NCBI GenBank assembly: GCA_017619635.1
Contig: JAFZRZ010000049.1
Location: 1 to 64,000 of the forward strand
Direction: 5' to 3'
Source: Lachnospiraceae bacterium
Lineage (GTDB): Bacteria > Bacillota > Clostridia > Lachnospirales > Lachnospiraceae
Length of the DNA stretch: 64,000 nucleotides
The translations under genes and the position numbers were made by a program. Below the pieces are notes generated by a model. That model was not told the DNA's origin. It saw only the letters and a program-made list of their open reading frames with translations, and ran no database searches. Shown here piece after piece: positions 53,580 to 62,372 of the stretch (position 1 is the first letter of the stretch; each line of letters opens with the position of its first letter).

Positions 53580-54257
53580 ATGAAAGCTAATAAGAAGTAT
53601 TTTGTTATATCAGCCGTATTCTTTTGTTTGTTTATCATATTTACACTTATGGTTAAGTATATCGGAGTGGCACCGGTAGGTCCTGAAAACAGTAAAGTGG
53701 GATTTGCCACATTAAACAAAGCTATATCTGACAGTCTTCCTTATAATGATCTGATGTACAATCTGAGTGAAGTGTTGGGATATGTTGCAATACTCACCGT
53801 TGGTATATTCGGTCTGTTCGGTATCATGCAGTTATTTATCAAGAAGGGTTTCACTAAGGTGGATAAGGATCTTTATATATTGTGTGGTCTTTATGCATGT
53901 GCACTGCTGACATATATAGTATTTGAAAAGGTGATAATAAATTACAGACCTGTAATACTAGAGGGAGAACTGGAAGCATCGTATCCTTCATCACATACCA
54001 TGCTTGCCGTTACATTTATGATGGCTGCTATACAGCAGTTTTCCATGAGACTTAAAAAAGAGAAATCAAGACAGATGGTTTTGATAGCATGTGCATTGGT
54101 AGGAATAGGAGTTATTATCACAAGAATTATCTCCGGAGTTCACTGGATCACCGATATCATAGGTTCTGTACTTGTTTCTCTGGCCTGGTTTATGCTGTAT
54201 CTGGGAATGATCGCTACGATATATCCTGACAAGAAACTGTTCAGGTTCAAAGACTGA
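53580..54257 (+). CDS. PAP2-family membrane phosphatase
   Basis: 225 residues from the ATG at 53580, with GAGG upstream. Six helices. The three phosphatase motifs are KVIINYRP, SYPSSHTM and TRIISGVHWITD, so the active site is complete (Lys-Arg, Ser-His, Arg-His-Asp). It removes phosphate from lipids such as undecaprenyl pyrophosphate or phosphatidic acid at the outer face. Control by the upstream c-di-GMP riboswitch links it to surface or motility decisions, an inference. Confidence 0.9.
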   Translation: MKANKKYFVISAVFFCLFIIFTLMVKYIGVAPVGPENSKVGFATLNKAISDSLPYNDLMYNLSEVLGYVAILTVGIFGLFGIMQLFIKKGFTKVDKDLYILCGLYACALLTYIVFEKVIINYRPVILEGELEASYPSSHTMLAVTFMMAAIQQFSMRLKKEKSRQMVLIACALVGIGVIITRIISGVHWITDIIGSVLVSLAWFMLYLGMIATIYPDKKLFRFKD

Positions 54258-54282
54258 TAAAAGAAATATGTTATATAAGAAT

Positions 54283-54323
54283 CGGATCTGAAGTGAGATG
54301 ATCACTAACAGGTCCGTTTTTTT
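54283..54323 (+). terminator. intrinsic terminator
   Basis: CGGATCTG (54283-54290) pairs with CAGGTCCG (54309-54316) and is followed by TTTTTTT. It ends the PAP2 gene. Confidence 0.75.
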
Positions 54324-54378
54324 GAGCAAAAAAACACCGACCCCACGGCTCGCAGTCCGCAAAATCAGTGCCTCAAGA

Positions 54379-54451
54379 TGCGCGATCAGGGGCTCGAACC
54401 CTGGACACCCTGATTAAGAGTCAGGTGCTCTACCAACTGAGCTAATCGCGC
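54379..54451 (-). tRNA. tRNA-Lys (CTT)
   Basis: Complete cloverleaf on the minus strand: acceptor GCGCGAT/ATCGCGC, D arm GCTCAGTTGGTAGAGC, anticodon loop CTCTTAA with anticodon CTT, T arm CAGGG-TTCGAGC-CCCTG. Discriminator A, no encoded CCA. Confidence 0.95.
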
Positions 54452-54566
54452 TCATATTATTTTCGTGCCTGTCATTTGCGGCACAAGTGGTATTATAGTA
54501 TAATATAAAAATCTTTGCAAGACATTTTTTATAATTTTTTTATTTTTGATAAAGAGTGAGTTTATT

Positions 54567-55343
54567 ATGATTTTTGAGAGCCATGCACATTATGATGATG
54601 AAGCATTTGATAATGACAGGGAAGAACTGCTTTCAGGTATGAGAGAGCATGGGATAGAAACTGTTATAAATGTAGCTGCAAGCCTTGGTTCCGTAAAGAC
54701 TTCTCTTGCACTGGCCCATGAGTATCCTGATGTATATGCCGCAGTGGGAGTTCATCCCAGTGAAACGTTAGAGTTAAATAGTGAGAGTTTTGAATGGCTT
54801 AAGACCCAGGTCAAAGATGAAAGGTGTTTGGCTGTCGGAGAGATCGGTCTTGATTATCATTTTTTGGATGAATATCCCGATCCCGATAAGAAAACCCAAC
54901 AGGAATGGTTTGAAAAGCAGCTTGAAATGGCAAAGGAGTTTAATAAACCTGTTATCATACATTCCAGGGACGCTGCTTTGGATACACTGAATATAATGAT
55001 GAAACCCCAATTCAGGGATCTGACCTTCGATATGCATTGTTATTCATATTCAAAGGAGTCAGCAAAGGAGCTCTTAAAGCTTGACTGTTACTTTGGAATA
55101 GGTGGTGTGGTCACATTTAAGAATGCAAAAAAACTTATCGAGGCATTAGAGATTATACCGTTAGACAGGATCTTACTTGAGACAGACTGTCCGTATCTGG
55201 CACCTACACCTCACAGAGGAGAGAGGAATTGCTCTTATTATCTTGATCTGGTCGTAGAAAAACTGGCTGAGCTCAAGGGTTTATCATATGATGAACTGGT
55301 AAATATCACATGTGAGAATTCAAAGAGATTTTTCAGGATGTAA
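54567..55343 (+). CDS. TatD-family metal-dependent hydrolase
   Basis: 258 residues from the ATG at 54567; a TTG at 54546 would add seven residues. The metal site HAH near the N terminus (ESHAHYDD), GEIGLDYH, IIHSRDA, DMHCYSY and LLETDCPYLAP give a complete TatD amidohydrolase. The family has 3'-5' DNase and RNA processing activity. It sits upstream of rsmA, a common arrangement in Firmicutes. Confidence 0.95.
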   Translation: MIFESHAHYDDEAFDNDREELLSGMREHGIETVINVAASLGSVKTSLALAHEYPDVYAAVGVHPSETLELNSESFEWLKTQVKDERCLAVGEIGLDYHFLDEYPDPDKKTQQEWFEKQLEMAKEFNKPVIIHSRDAALDTLNIMMKPQFRDLTFDMHCYSYSKESAKELLKLDCYFGIGGVVTFKNAKKLIEALEIIPLDRILLETDCPYLAPTPHRGERNCSYYLDLVVEKLAELKGLSYDELVNITCENSKRFFRM

Positions 55344-55388
55344 GAGTCTGAAGCATGACACATATAATTATAGAAGAAAGAGGTTGTT

Positions 55389-56246
55389 ATGGCATCTTTG
55401 GGAATACCCGCCAATACAATAGAGATACTGAAAAAATATAACTTTTCCTTTCAAAAAAAGTTTGGACAGAACTTTCTTATCGATACACATATACTTGAGA
55501 AGATAATCGAAGAATCTCACATCACAAAGGATGACTGTGTTCTTGAGATAGGGCCCGGAATAGGGACTATGACACAGTACCTTGCGGAAAATGCCCGTCA
55601 TGTTGTGGCAGTTGAGATTGATAAATCTCTTATACCGATACTCGAGGATACGCTTTCCGAATATGACAATGTGACTGTTTTAAATGCAGATATACTAAAG
55701 ACGGATATCCAGGCTATCTGTGATGAATATAATAATGGAAAGCCGATAAAGGTGGTTGCAAACCTTCCTTATTACATAACCACACCTATCATTATGGGAC
55801 TGTTTGAGAGCCATGTGCCATTAAAGAGTATAACGATCATGGTGCAAAAAGAGGTGGCGGAGCGAATGAAGGAAGGACCGGGATCCAAAGATTACGGTGC
55901 ACTTAGTTTAGCGGTACAGTACTATGCCGATCCTGAGATCGTGGCTGAGGTATCACCGAACTGTTTCATTCCAAAACCAAATGTCGGAAGTGCGGTAATA
56001 AGGCTTACAAGATATGAGAAGCCTCCTGTAAACGTGGAAGATGAGAATTTTATGTTTGCTCTCATAAGGGCTTCATTTAATCAGAGAAGAAAAACTCTTT
56101 CCAACGGTATTTCCAATGCAGGACTTGGAATAAGCAGGGAACAGGTAACAAAGGCGCTTGAGCAGATGGAACTCTCACCTACTGTCAGGGGAGAGGCGCT
56201 GACACTTGAACAGTTTGCTAATCTTAGTAACATACTAAAAAAATAA
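55389..56246 (+). CDS. rsmA: 16S rRNA A1518/A1519 dimethyltransferase
   Basis: 285 residues. FGQNFLID at the start, SAM loop EIGPGIGTMT, VEID, and the catalytic NLPYYITTPI motif identify RsmA/KsgA. The C-terminal RASFNQRRKTLSNG motif is present. It dimethylates two adenines in helix 45 of 16S rRNA during small-subunit maturation. It lies 45 bases behind the tatD-like gene. Confidence 0.97.
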   Translation: MASLGIPANTIEILKKYNFSFQKKFGQNFLIDTHILEKIIEESHITKDDCVLEIGPGIGTMTQYLAENARHVVAVEIDKSLIPILEDTLSEYDNVTVLNADILKTDIQAICDEYNNGKPIKVVANLPYYITTPIIMGLFESHVPLKSITIMVQKEVAERMKEGPGSKDYGALSLAVQYYADPEIVAEVSPNCFIPKPNVGSAVIRLTRYEKPPVNVEDENFMFALIRASFNQRRKTLSNGISNAGLGISREQVTKALEQMELSPTVRGEALTLEQFANLSNILKK

Positions 56247-56285
56247 AAGATCTGGTCCATAGTATAGCTATGTGAGGTATAAGAA

Positions 56286-56789
56286 ATGAATGACAGATTG
56301 ACACAGTCTGATATAGACAAGATGCAGGAAGAGATAGATCACAGAAAGCTGGTTTTAAGACCCCAGCTCTTGGTGGATGTTAAGGATGCAAGGGCTCACG
56401 GTGATTTGAGTGAGAATTTTGAGTATAAAGCTGCAAAAAAAGCCAAGAATCAGAACGAGAGTAGGATACGTTATCTTGAAAAGATGATAAAGACTGCCAG
56501 GATAATAGAGGATAACACAGCTGATGATGAGGTTGGGATCAACAATCAGGTGACAGTTTTTTTTGAAGAAGACAATGAGGAAGAGACCTATAAGATCGTG
56601 ACGACAGTCAGAGGGGATTCTCTTAATAATCTGATCAGTATCGAATCGCCGCTGGGTAAAGCCCTTATGCGTCATAAAGAAGGTGACAGGGTGGAAGTCA
56701 GGGTGAATGCTGACGTCAGTTATTTTGTAAAGATCATAAAGATTGAGAACAACAAAGACGATTCTGATGACAAGATAAGGGGTTATTAA
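56286..56789 (+). CDS. GreA/GreB-type transcription elongation factor
   Basis: 167 residues. The N-terminal coiled coil carries ARAHGDLSENFEYKAAK, the tip with the acidic residues that coordinate the second metal in RNA polymerase. The C-terminal domain has the FKBP-like fold (SIESPLGKALMRHKEGDRVEV). It rescues backtracked polymerase by stimulating transcript cleavage. It differs somewhat from housekeeping GreA in the linker, so a paralogue is possible. Confidence 0.9.
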   Translation: MNDRLTQSDIDKMQEEIDHRKLVLRPQLLVDVKDARAHGDLSENFEYKAAKKAKNQNESRIRYLEKMIKTARIIEDNTADDEVGINNQVTVFFEEDNEEETYKIVTTVRGDSLNNLISIESPLGKALMRHKEGDRVEVRVNADVSYFVKIIKIENNKDDSDDKIRGY

Positions 56790-56960
56790 CACAAGAATTA
56801 GGGTTTTTTATAAAAAAAACACAATATATTGTATTTTTTGCTAAAGTAATTCATATTTTTGCCGATATACAGATTGAAGGTATATGTGTATAGTCTATTT
56901 TGTGGATCGACACAGCCTTTTATACATGATGTGTTTTACAGACTACAAGGAGGTAGAAAT

Positions 56961-57119
56961 ATGACAGTTAGCGCTATTTTAAACGGCAAGAACAACAACC
57001 GGAAAAATAACCAGCTCATCAGACCGGTACAGACAGTTAAACGTGGTTCCAAGACAGATGCTGTTGAATGTTCATATCAACTACTTCAGCAGCAGGCTAT
57101 CATGGTATACCAGAGATAA
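56961..57119 (+). CDS. 52-residue soluble protein
   Basis: The ATG at 56961 has AAGGAGG seven bases upstream. The product starts MTVSAILNGKNNNRKNN, is basic and Asn/Gln rich, has one Cys and no membrane helix. A strong terminator follows. It has a good gene structure but no recognised family. Confidence 0.55.
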   Translation: MTVSAILNGKNNNRKNNQLIRPVQTVKRGSKTDAVECSYQLLQQQAIMVYQR

Positions 57120-57133
57120 TATCAGTCATAAAT

Positions 57134-57166
57134 AAAAAAGGATTGCGAAGAGCAATCCTTTTTTTT
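57134..57166 (+). terminator. intrinsic terminator
   Basis: AAGGATTGC and GCAATCCTT form a 9-bp stem with a short loop, flanked by an A run and a long T run. Confidence 0.85.
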
Positions 57167-57233
57167 ATACTTAAGATTGATTTGCGAATACAAAGATTCA
57201 TATGATCCCAGGATAAAAGGAGATGATCAAAAT

Positions 57234-58076
57234 ATGAGAAACATAGATGTTGCACAGGTGACATCCGCATTAAAGGATATGTGCATAGAGGCAAACCATT
57301 TTTTGACCGAAGACATGAAATGTGCGCTTGAAAATGCGGCAAAGACCGAGAAGGCTCCTCTTGGAAAGCAGATAATAGGTCAGCTTAAGGAAAACCTTAA
57401 GATAGCAGGAGAGGATATGATACCGATATGTCAGGATACCGGTATGGCGGTCGTATTTGTTGAGATAGGTCAGGATGTACATTTTGAAGGCGGAAGTCTC
57501 GAAGATGCGATCAACGAGGGAGTCAGACAGGGGTATGTTGACGGATATTTAAGAAAATCGGTTGTAAAAGATCCGCTGATAAGAGAAAACACCAAAGACA
57601 ATACACCTGCGGTAATACATTATTCAATAGTCGAAGGCGATAAAGTTAAGCTTACTATAGCACCCAAAGGTTTTGGAAGTGAGAACATGAGCAAAATATA
57701 TATGCTCAAGCCTGCCGATGGAGAAGAAGGGGTAAAAAATGCCATTCTCTCTGCTGTAAAGGATGCAGGACCCAATGCATGCCCTCCGATGGTAGTCGGT
57801 GTCGGTATCGGCGGTACGTTCGAAAAATGTGCTTTTCTTGCAAAGAAGGCCCTGACAAGAGCTGTTGATACCCATTCGGATATTGAGTGGGTAAAGGATA
57901 TGGAGATCGAAATGCTTCAAAAGATCAACAAGACAGGTATCGGTCCCGGAGGACTGGGCGGATCGACCACTGCACTTGCTGTCAATATCGAGACCTATCC
58001 AACTCACATCGCCGGACTTCCGGTAGCGGTCAATATCTGCTGTCATGTAAACAGGCATGCGGTAAGGGTCATCTAA
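57234..58076 (+). CDS. fumarate hydratase, class I, alpha subunit
   Basis: 280 residues from the ATG at 57234 with AAAGGAGATG upstream. The three Fe-S cysteines of class I fumarases are in PICQDTGM, GGTFEKC and VNICCHVN; GPNACPPMVVGVGIGG is conserved. Oxygen-sensitive [4Fe-4S] enzyme of the TCA branch, interconverting fumarate and malate; a tartrate dehydratase alpha subunit is the alternative. The beta subunit gene follows after 12 bases. Confidence 0.93.
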   Translation: MRNIDVAQVTSALKDMCIEANHFLTEDMKCALENAAKTEKAPLGKQIIGQLKENLKIAGEDMIPICQDTGMAVVFVEIGQDVHFEGGSLEDAINEGVRQGYVDGYLRKSVVKDPLIRENTKDNTPAVIHYSIVEGDKVKLTIAPKGFGSENMSKIYMLKPADGEEGVKNAILSAVKDAGPNACPPMVVGVGIGGTFEKCAFLAKKALTRAVDTHSDIEWVKDMEIEMLQKINKTGIGPGGLGGSTTALAVNIETYPTHIAGLPVAVNICCHVNRHAVRVI

Positions 58077-58088
58077 GGAGAAAGATAT

Positions 58089-58640
58089 ATGGAATACAGA
58101 ATAGAAGCACCTCTTAAGAAAGAGGATACGGAGAAATTAAAAAGCGGTGATTATGTTTATATAACAGGGACCATATATGTCGCAAGAGATGCGGCTCATA
58201 AAAGGATGGATGATCTGCTCAAGGAAGGTAAGGAATTACCCATAGAGCTTAAAGACAATATCATTTACTATATGGGTCCCTCGCCTGCAAGAGAAGGTCG
58301 ACCGATCGGATCGGCAGGACCTACAACGGCTAGCAGAATGGATAAATATGCACCGAAACTGCTTGATCTCGGATTAAAAGGTATGATCGGAAAAGGAAAA
58401 AGGACGCAGGAAGTAAAGGATGCCATAGTAAGAAACGGCTGTGTATACTTTGCAGCAGTCGGAGGTGCCGGAGCGTTGCTTTCTAAAGCGATAACAAGCA
58501 GTGAGGTTGTAGCCTATGAGGATTTGGGAGCAGAAGCGATACGTAAGCTTGAAGTAAAGGATTTTCCGGTTATCGTGGTTATCGATAAGGATGGAAACAA
58601 TCTGTATGAGACAGCAATAAAGGAATATTGCGAAGAATAG
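58089..58640 (+). CDS. fumarate hydratase, class I, beta subunit
   Basis: 183 residues behind AAGGAGAAAG. The block YYMGPSPAREGRPIGSAGPTT and KGMIGKGKR are the substrate-binding core of the fumarase C-terminal family. The subunit completes the two-gene enzyme with the upstream alpha subunit. A bidirectional terminator follows, shared with tRNA-Ser. Confidence 0.93.
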   Translation: MEYRIEAPLKKEDTEKLKSGDYVYITGTIYVARDAAHKRMDDLLKEGKELPIELKDNIIYYMGPSPAREGRPIGSAGPTTASRMDKYAPKLLDLGLKGMIGKGKRTQEVKDAIVRNGCVYFAAVGGAGALLSKAITSSEVVAYEDLGAEAIRKLEVKDFPVIVVIDKDGNNLYETAIKEYCEE

Positions 58641-58652
58641 AATAAAATAAAT

Positions 58653-58681
58653 AAAACCGGGAATGTTCTTCCCGGTTTTAT
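58653..58681. terminator. bidirectional terminator
   Basis: AAAACCGGGAA and TTCCCGGTTTT form a perfect 11-bp stem with A and T runs. It serves the fumarase operon on one strand and tRNA-Ser on the other. Confidence 0.85.
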
Positions 58682-58687
58682 TTATAG

Positions 58688-58775
58688 CGGAGAAAGAGGG
58701 ATTTGAACCCTCGCGCCGCGCAAACGACCTACACCCTTAGCAGGGGCGCCTCTTCAGCCACTTGAGTATTTCTCC
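58688..58775 (-). tRNA. tRNA-Ser (GCT)
   Basis: 88 bases with a long variable arm. Acceptor GGAGAAA/TTTCTCC, anticodon loop with CCCTGCTAAGGG giving GCT, variable stem around GGTCG...GCG, T arm GAGGG-TTCAAAT-CCCTC. Discriminator G, no encoded CCA. Confidence 0.95.
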
Positions 58776-58955
58776 ATAGCCTGAATATTGCCACTACCAA
58801 TCTTCAGTTCGCGTCAAAATCAACGCAAATGTTATTATATACATACACAGGAAAAAAGTCAATCAAAAATAAGAATGAGCGGTTTTTATGACAGATCCAT
58901 ATATGTTACCCATTAAGAGAATAAGAAAATATATTGGTCGCTTTTGAATTGAAAT

Positions 58956-58984
58956 TATTGACTATAGCGCACCTGATTGATATA
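58956..58984 (+). promoter_or_regulatory. promoter of the TetR gene with flanking half-sites
   Basis: TTGACT (58956-58961), 17 bases, TATATA (58979-58984), 34 bases before the TetR start. GGTCGCT occurs on both sides (58934-58940 and 59000-59006) and an inverted half TATAGCG overlaps the -35 box, so the regulator may bind here. The rest of 58776-59018 shows nothing else. Confidence 0.5.
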
Positions 58985-59018
58985 TTTCACTTAACAAACG
59001 GTCGCTATTGGAGGCGTT

Positions 59019-59609
59019 ATGCAGGTTAAAAAAGAGGAAGTATATAAAAGGATCTTATCCGTGTCGGAAAAGATGTTCATAAAATACGGTTACAAGAAAA
59101 CATCTCTAAATATGATAGCAAGCAGATGTTATATAAGTAAGAGTAATGTATACAGATACTTTTCTTCAAAGGATGAGATATATGAAGCCCTTGTAGGAGA
59201 TTCACGAAATAACATTCTTCAGGTTACAGACATACTTATGAAACCTGATTTTGTAAACAAGAGCCTGCGTGAAAAAGTAGAAGCGATCACAAACAAAATT
59301 ATAGATGTTGTCACAGCTAACAGACACGGGATACTCGTTATGCTTAAAAGCGGAAGAGAGGAAGACAGAGATCTTATCGCAAATAAGTTTACCACGTCGT
59401 TTTCCGAAAACTCTCCCTATAAGGATGAGAGGTTCAAAGAACTTGTTGCCAAGCTGCTTATCTATGGTTTATCTGATATTATCATGAAATATGAGGATCC
59501 GGTGGAGTTAAAGAACAGGATCTTACTGTTAATGACATATCATTACATGGGTTACAGCGCATTTATCAATAAGGAGGCGTTTATATCATATGAAGAGATC
59601 AAGGCTTAA
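59019..59609 (+). CDS. TetR/AcrR-family regulator
   Basis: 196 residues. The N-terminal HTH (MFIKYGYKKTSLNMIASRCYISKSNVYRYF) is classic TetR; the rest is the helical ligand domain. The stop overlaps the next gene start by 20 bases, so it is co-expressed with the DUF362 protein and the permease, its likely targets. Confidence 0.9.
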   Translation: MQVKKEEVYKRILSVSEKMFIKYGYKKTSLNMIASRCYISKSNVYRYFSSKDEIYEALVGDSRNNILQVTDILMKPDFVNKSLREKVEAITNKIIDVVTANRHGILVMLKSGREEDRDLIANKFTTSFSENSPYKDERFKELVAKLLIYGLSDIIMKYEDPVELKNRILLLMTYHYMGYSAFINKEAFISYEEIKA

Positions 59610-60654
59610 AAAGGTGTTAATGACCATACTCGTCATCATTCTTATATTTGGTGTTTTAGGCATTATCTATACCCGTCATATGCATTATGATATAGAACCG
59701 CATGTTTCCTACAACGTTGATGTCATGGATGAGGAGGGCAGAGAACATGATGAGCCGTCTGTCGTATACATGACAAATGAGATAAGTCCTGAGGCCTTGA
59801 TGAAGATATATGAAACGCTAGATGTTCATCCAAAGGGAAATGTGGCAGTCAAGCTATCAACAGGGGAAGCAGGAAATCCCAATTATCTGGATCCCATGCT
59901 CATAAAGAATCTGGTTGAAAGTGTTAACGGTACGATAATAGAATGCAACACTGCCTATTCCGGATCAAAAAGAGCGGATACTGCCATGCACAGGCAGGTG
60001 GCCAAGGAGCATGGATTTACGGAAATCGCGCAAGTGGATATCATGGATGAGTTCGGATATATGACGATCCCTGTTGAAGGAGGCGACCACCTTAAGGAAA
60101 ACTGGGTGGGACAGAATCTGGCAAACTACGATTATGTTTTGGTGTTATCCCATTTTAAAGGTCATCCCATGGGCGGATTCGGCGGAGCCTTAAAGAATAT
60201 ATCCATAGGAATAGGTTCGAGAGAGGGAAAAGTAAGGATACATTCAGGCGGTCTGCTGACAAAACCAACGATCACCCTTGCAGCTCTGATAACAAACCAG
60301 GATGTATTTACGGAGAGTATGGCAGAGGCAGCCAAGTCTGTGTCTGACTACGAGGGACATGGAGAGAGGATAGTCTATATCAGTGTTATGAACCATCTTT
60401 CCGTCGATTGTGACTGTGTATCAACTCCTGCCGAAGTGGATATGCATGATATAGGGATTTTCGCGTCAACCGATCCCGTTGCACTCGATCAGGCCTGTGT
60501 GGATCAGGTTTTTGAAGCCAAAGACGGTAGCTCCCTGCAAAACAGGATACTGGAAAAGAACGGGATACACATTCTGACACATGCACAGAAGATTGGTCTG
60601 GGCAGTCGTGCATACAAACTGGTAAACATTGATGAGTTGAGTGTTGCAGAGTAA
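59590..60654 (+). CDS. membrane-anchored DUF362 protein
   Basis: 354 residues. A basic start and one membrane helix (residues about 8-27) anchor a DUF362 domain: VAVKLSTGEAG, NTAYSGSKRA, LSHFKGHPMGGFGGALKN. The related ferredoxin-type DUF362 proteins have extra 4Fe-4S motifs that are missing here. It begins inside the TetR gene (20-base overlap). Function of the family is unknown; it is thought to handle Fe-S or metal-linked redox. Confidence 0.8.
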   Translation: MKRSRLKKVLMTILVIILIFGVLGIIYTRHMHYDIEPHVSYNVDVMDEEGREHDEPSVVYMTNEISPEALMKIYETLDVHPKGNVAVKLSTGEAGNPNYLDPMLIKNLVESVNGTIIECNTAYSGSKRADTAMHRQVAKEHGFTEIAQVDIMDEFGYMTIPVEGGDHLKENWVGQNLANYDYVLVLSHFKGHPMGGFGGALKNISIGIGSREGKVRIHSGGLLTKPTITLAALITNQDVFTESMAEAAKSVSDYEGHGERIVYISVMNHLSVDCDCVSTPAEVDMHDIGIFASTDPVALDQACVDQVFEAKDGSSLQNRILEKNGIHILTHAQKIGLGSRAYKLVNIDELSVAE

Positions 60655-60663
60655 GGGATATAT

Positions 60664-61566
60664 ATGTTGGAGATACTAAACAGGGAGTTTATATACTTCT
60701 GGTATTATTTCACACTGCAGTTTAGTCAGATCTTTGGATACTGGGTGGCAGGTATGCTTATCGGATCTGCTGTATCTGTTTTCTTCAAAGATAAGATACA
60801 TGGCATGATGAGAAATATGAAGGACGACGGCAGCAGTATCGTGGGTATAGTATTCGCATCTGTGCTGGGTGTTATATCGCCACTGTGCATGTACGGTACT
60901 ATCCCGATAGCTGCATCATTTTCAAAAGGCGGTATCAAAGATGAGTGGCTGGCATCTTTTATGATGAGTTCCATATTGCTCAATCCGCAGCTTATTATCT
61001 ACAGTGCGGCACTGGGGATAAAGGTGTTGTGTGTCAGGATAGTAACCTGCTTCATATGCGGTATAGTAGCAGGTCTTATCATAAGATTTGCTTTTAAAAA
61101 GAGATCATTCTTTACCTTTAAAAGTTTTGAAGAACCGAAGAACAAGGATACAGATCCAAATATGGTTTTCAGGTTTTTAAAGAATCTGTACAGGAATCTC
61201 AAAGCAACAGGCTTGTATTTTTTGCTCGGTATAATACTTTCGGCTTTATTTCAAAGATACATTCCGCAGGAGGCGATCACCCGGGTGTTTGGCGGAAATG
61301 AGGCTTGGGGTGTGCTCATGGCATCTACCATAGGTGTACCGTTATATGTTTGTGGAGGAGGAACCATACCGATAATAAAGAACTGGCTGGCAAATGGTAT
61401 GAGTCTGGGAAGTGCGGCAGCATTTATGATAACCGGACCTGCAACAAAGATAACAAATCTGGGAGCTTTAAAGGTGGTGCTCGGCGCAAAACATTTTGCC
61501 ATGTACTGGGGATTTGTCATTCTGTTTTCATGTGTAACGGGCATTATCATAAACATGATATTCTGA
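60664..61566 (+). CDS. permease of the ArsP-like family (PF03773)
   Basis: 300 residues with eight helices in two repeats. SPLCMYGTIPIAASF and VPLYVCGGGTIPI are the paired conserved loops of the family, each with a Cys. ArsP exports trivalent organoarsenicals; other members are uncharacterised. It lies nine bases downstream of the DUF362 gene and is probably the last gene of the TetR unit. Substrate not assigned. Confidence 0.8.
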   Translation: MLEILNREFIYFWYYFTLQFSQIFGYWVAGMLIGSAVSVFFKDKIHGMMRNMKDDGSSIVGIVFASVLGVISPLCMYGTIPIAASFSKGGIKDEWLASFMMSSILLNPQLIIYSAALGIKVLCVRIVTCFICGIVAGLIIRFAFKKRSFFTFKSFEEPKNKDTDPNMVFRFLKNLYRNLKATGLYFLLGIILSALFQRYIPQEAITRVFGGNEAWGVLMASTIGVPLYVCGGGTIPIIKNWLANGMSLGSAAAFMITGPATKITNLGALKVVLGAKHFAMYWGFVILFSCVTGIIINMIF

Positions 61567-61584
61567 TTTTTGAATCTTACGTTA

Positions 61585-61613
61585 TTGACATTACATCTTT
61601 GTGATGATAAAAT
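61585..61613 (+). promoter_or_regulatory. sigma-A type promoter of the second TetR gene
   Basis: TTGACA (61585-61590), exactly 17 bases, TAAAAT (61608-61613). It is the clearest promoter in the window and its -10 box overlaps the left arm of the palindromic operator. Confidence 0.75.
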
Positions 61614-61647
61614 GACACCAAGTCATTAAGTGACACGGTGTCATTTT
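61609..61647 (+). promoter_or_regulatory. nested palindromic operator (TetR autoregulation)
   Basis: AAAATGACACC (61609-61619) and GGTGTCATTTT (61637-61647) are perfect 11-bp inverted repeats. A second dyad GTCA/TGAC (61622-61625 with 61631-61634) lies inside. The whole covers the -10 box and transcript start, ahead of the TetR gene at 61682. Confidence 0.8.
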
Positions 61648-61681
61648 TATGTGCACTAAAAAGTATCAGAAAGGATCCTTT

Positions 61682-62356
61682 ATGCCAAGAGTAAATGATG
61701 AGTATATTGAAAAGAAACGTAATGAGATAATAGATGCGGCTTACCGTGTATGTGTAAGAAAACCAATAACCTCTGTAGAGATGAAGGATGTCATAGCCGA
61801 GACTGGTTTTTCTCACGGTGCGATATATCGCTACTACAAAGATCTAGATGAGGTTTTGCATGATCTTATAAAGAAGATCAATTCAGAAAACAGGATCGAT
61901 GACAGATTAAAGATGATACTTGATCATGCCGGTACCAAAGAATGGAAAAGAGCGATACATGAGATCTGTGACCTGCTTGCTGATCAGATGGAGAGTGTGG
62001 GTACCGATCTTTTAAAATTATCGATCTACAGCGACATGCTTGCGATGAGTGATCCTAAAAGAGCAGTAAATATTGCTGAAAAGTTAGGAAATGACGAACA
62101 GAGTCCTCTTTTATATCTTTTTTCAACCATGACTGAGTATCTTAGCAGTGTTGTAGAAGAAAGATCACTTAAGCCAAGTAAGACGATCGATGAGATCCTT
62201 CAGTTCATCACAGCATCATATCATGGCATACAGACCGGTTATGTATTGTCTGATTGCTTTAAAGTTGAGCAGGTTCAAGGAAGGTATAAGCCAAAGGAGA
62301 TGTTTTCGTGTCTGGCCGAGTCAGTGATCGTGATGTTGGATGGCAGAGATTCTTAG
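61682..62356 (+). CDS. TetR-family regulator
   Basis: 224 residues from the ATG at 61682 with AAAGGA upstream. The HTH is VEMKDVIAETGFSHGAIYRYY near residues 30-50, then a helical ligand domain. The operator directly upstream indicates autoregulation. It is followed by two alpha/beta hydrolase genes which it probably controls. Confidence 0.9.
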   Translation: MPRVNDEYIEKKRNEIIDAAYRVCVRKPITSVEMKDVIAETGFSHGAIYRYYKDLDEVLHDLIKKINSENRIDDRLKMILDHAGTKEWKRAIHEICDLLADQMESVGTDLLKLSIYSDMLAMSDPKRAVNIAEKLGNDEQSPLLYLFSTMTEYLSSVVEERSLKPSKTIDEILQFITASYHGIQTGYVLSDCFKVEQVQGRYKPKEMFSCLAESVIVMLDGRDS

Positions 62357-62372
62357 TGAAAGGAGACGAGCC

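Noticed and set aside
56859..56960. Upstream extension of the 52-residue protein
   Set aside because: The extension lacks a ribosome site, while AAGGAGG is placed correctly for the ATG at 56961.
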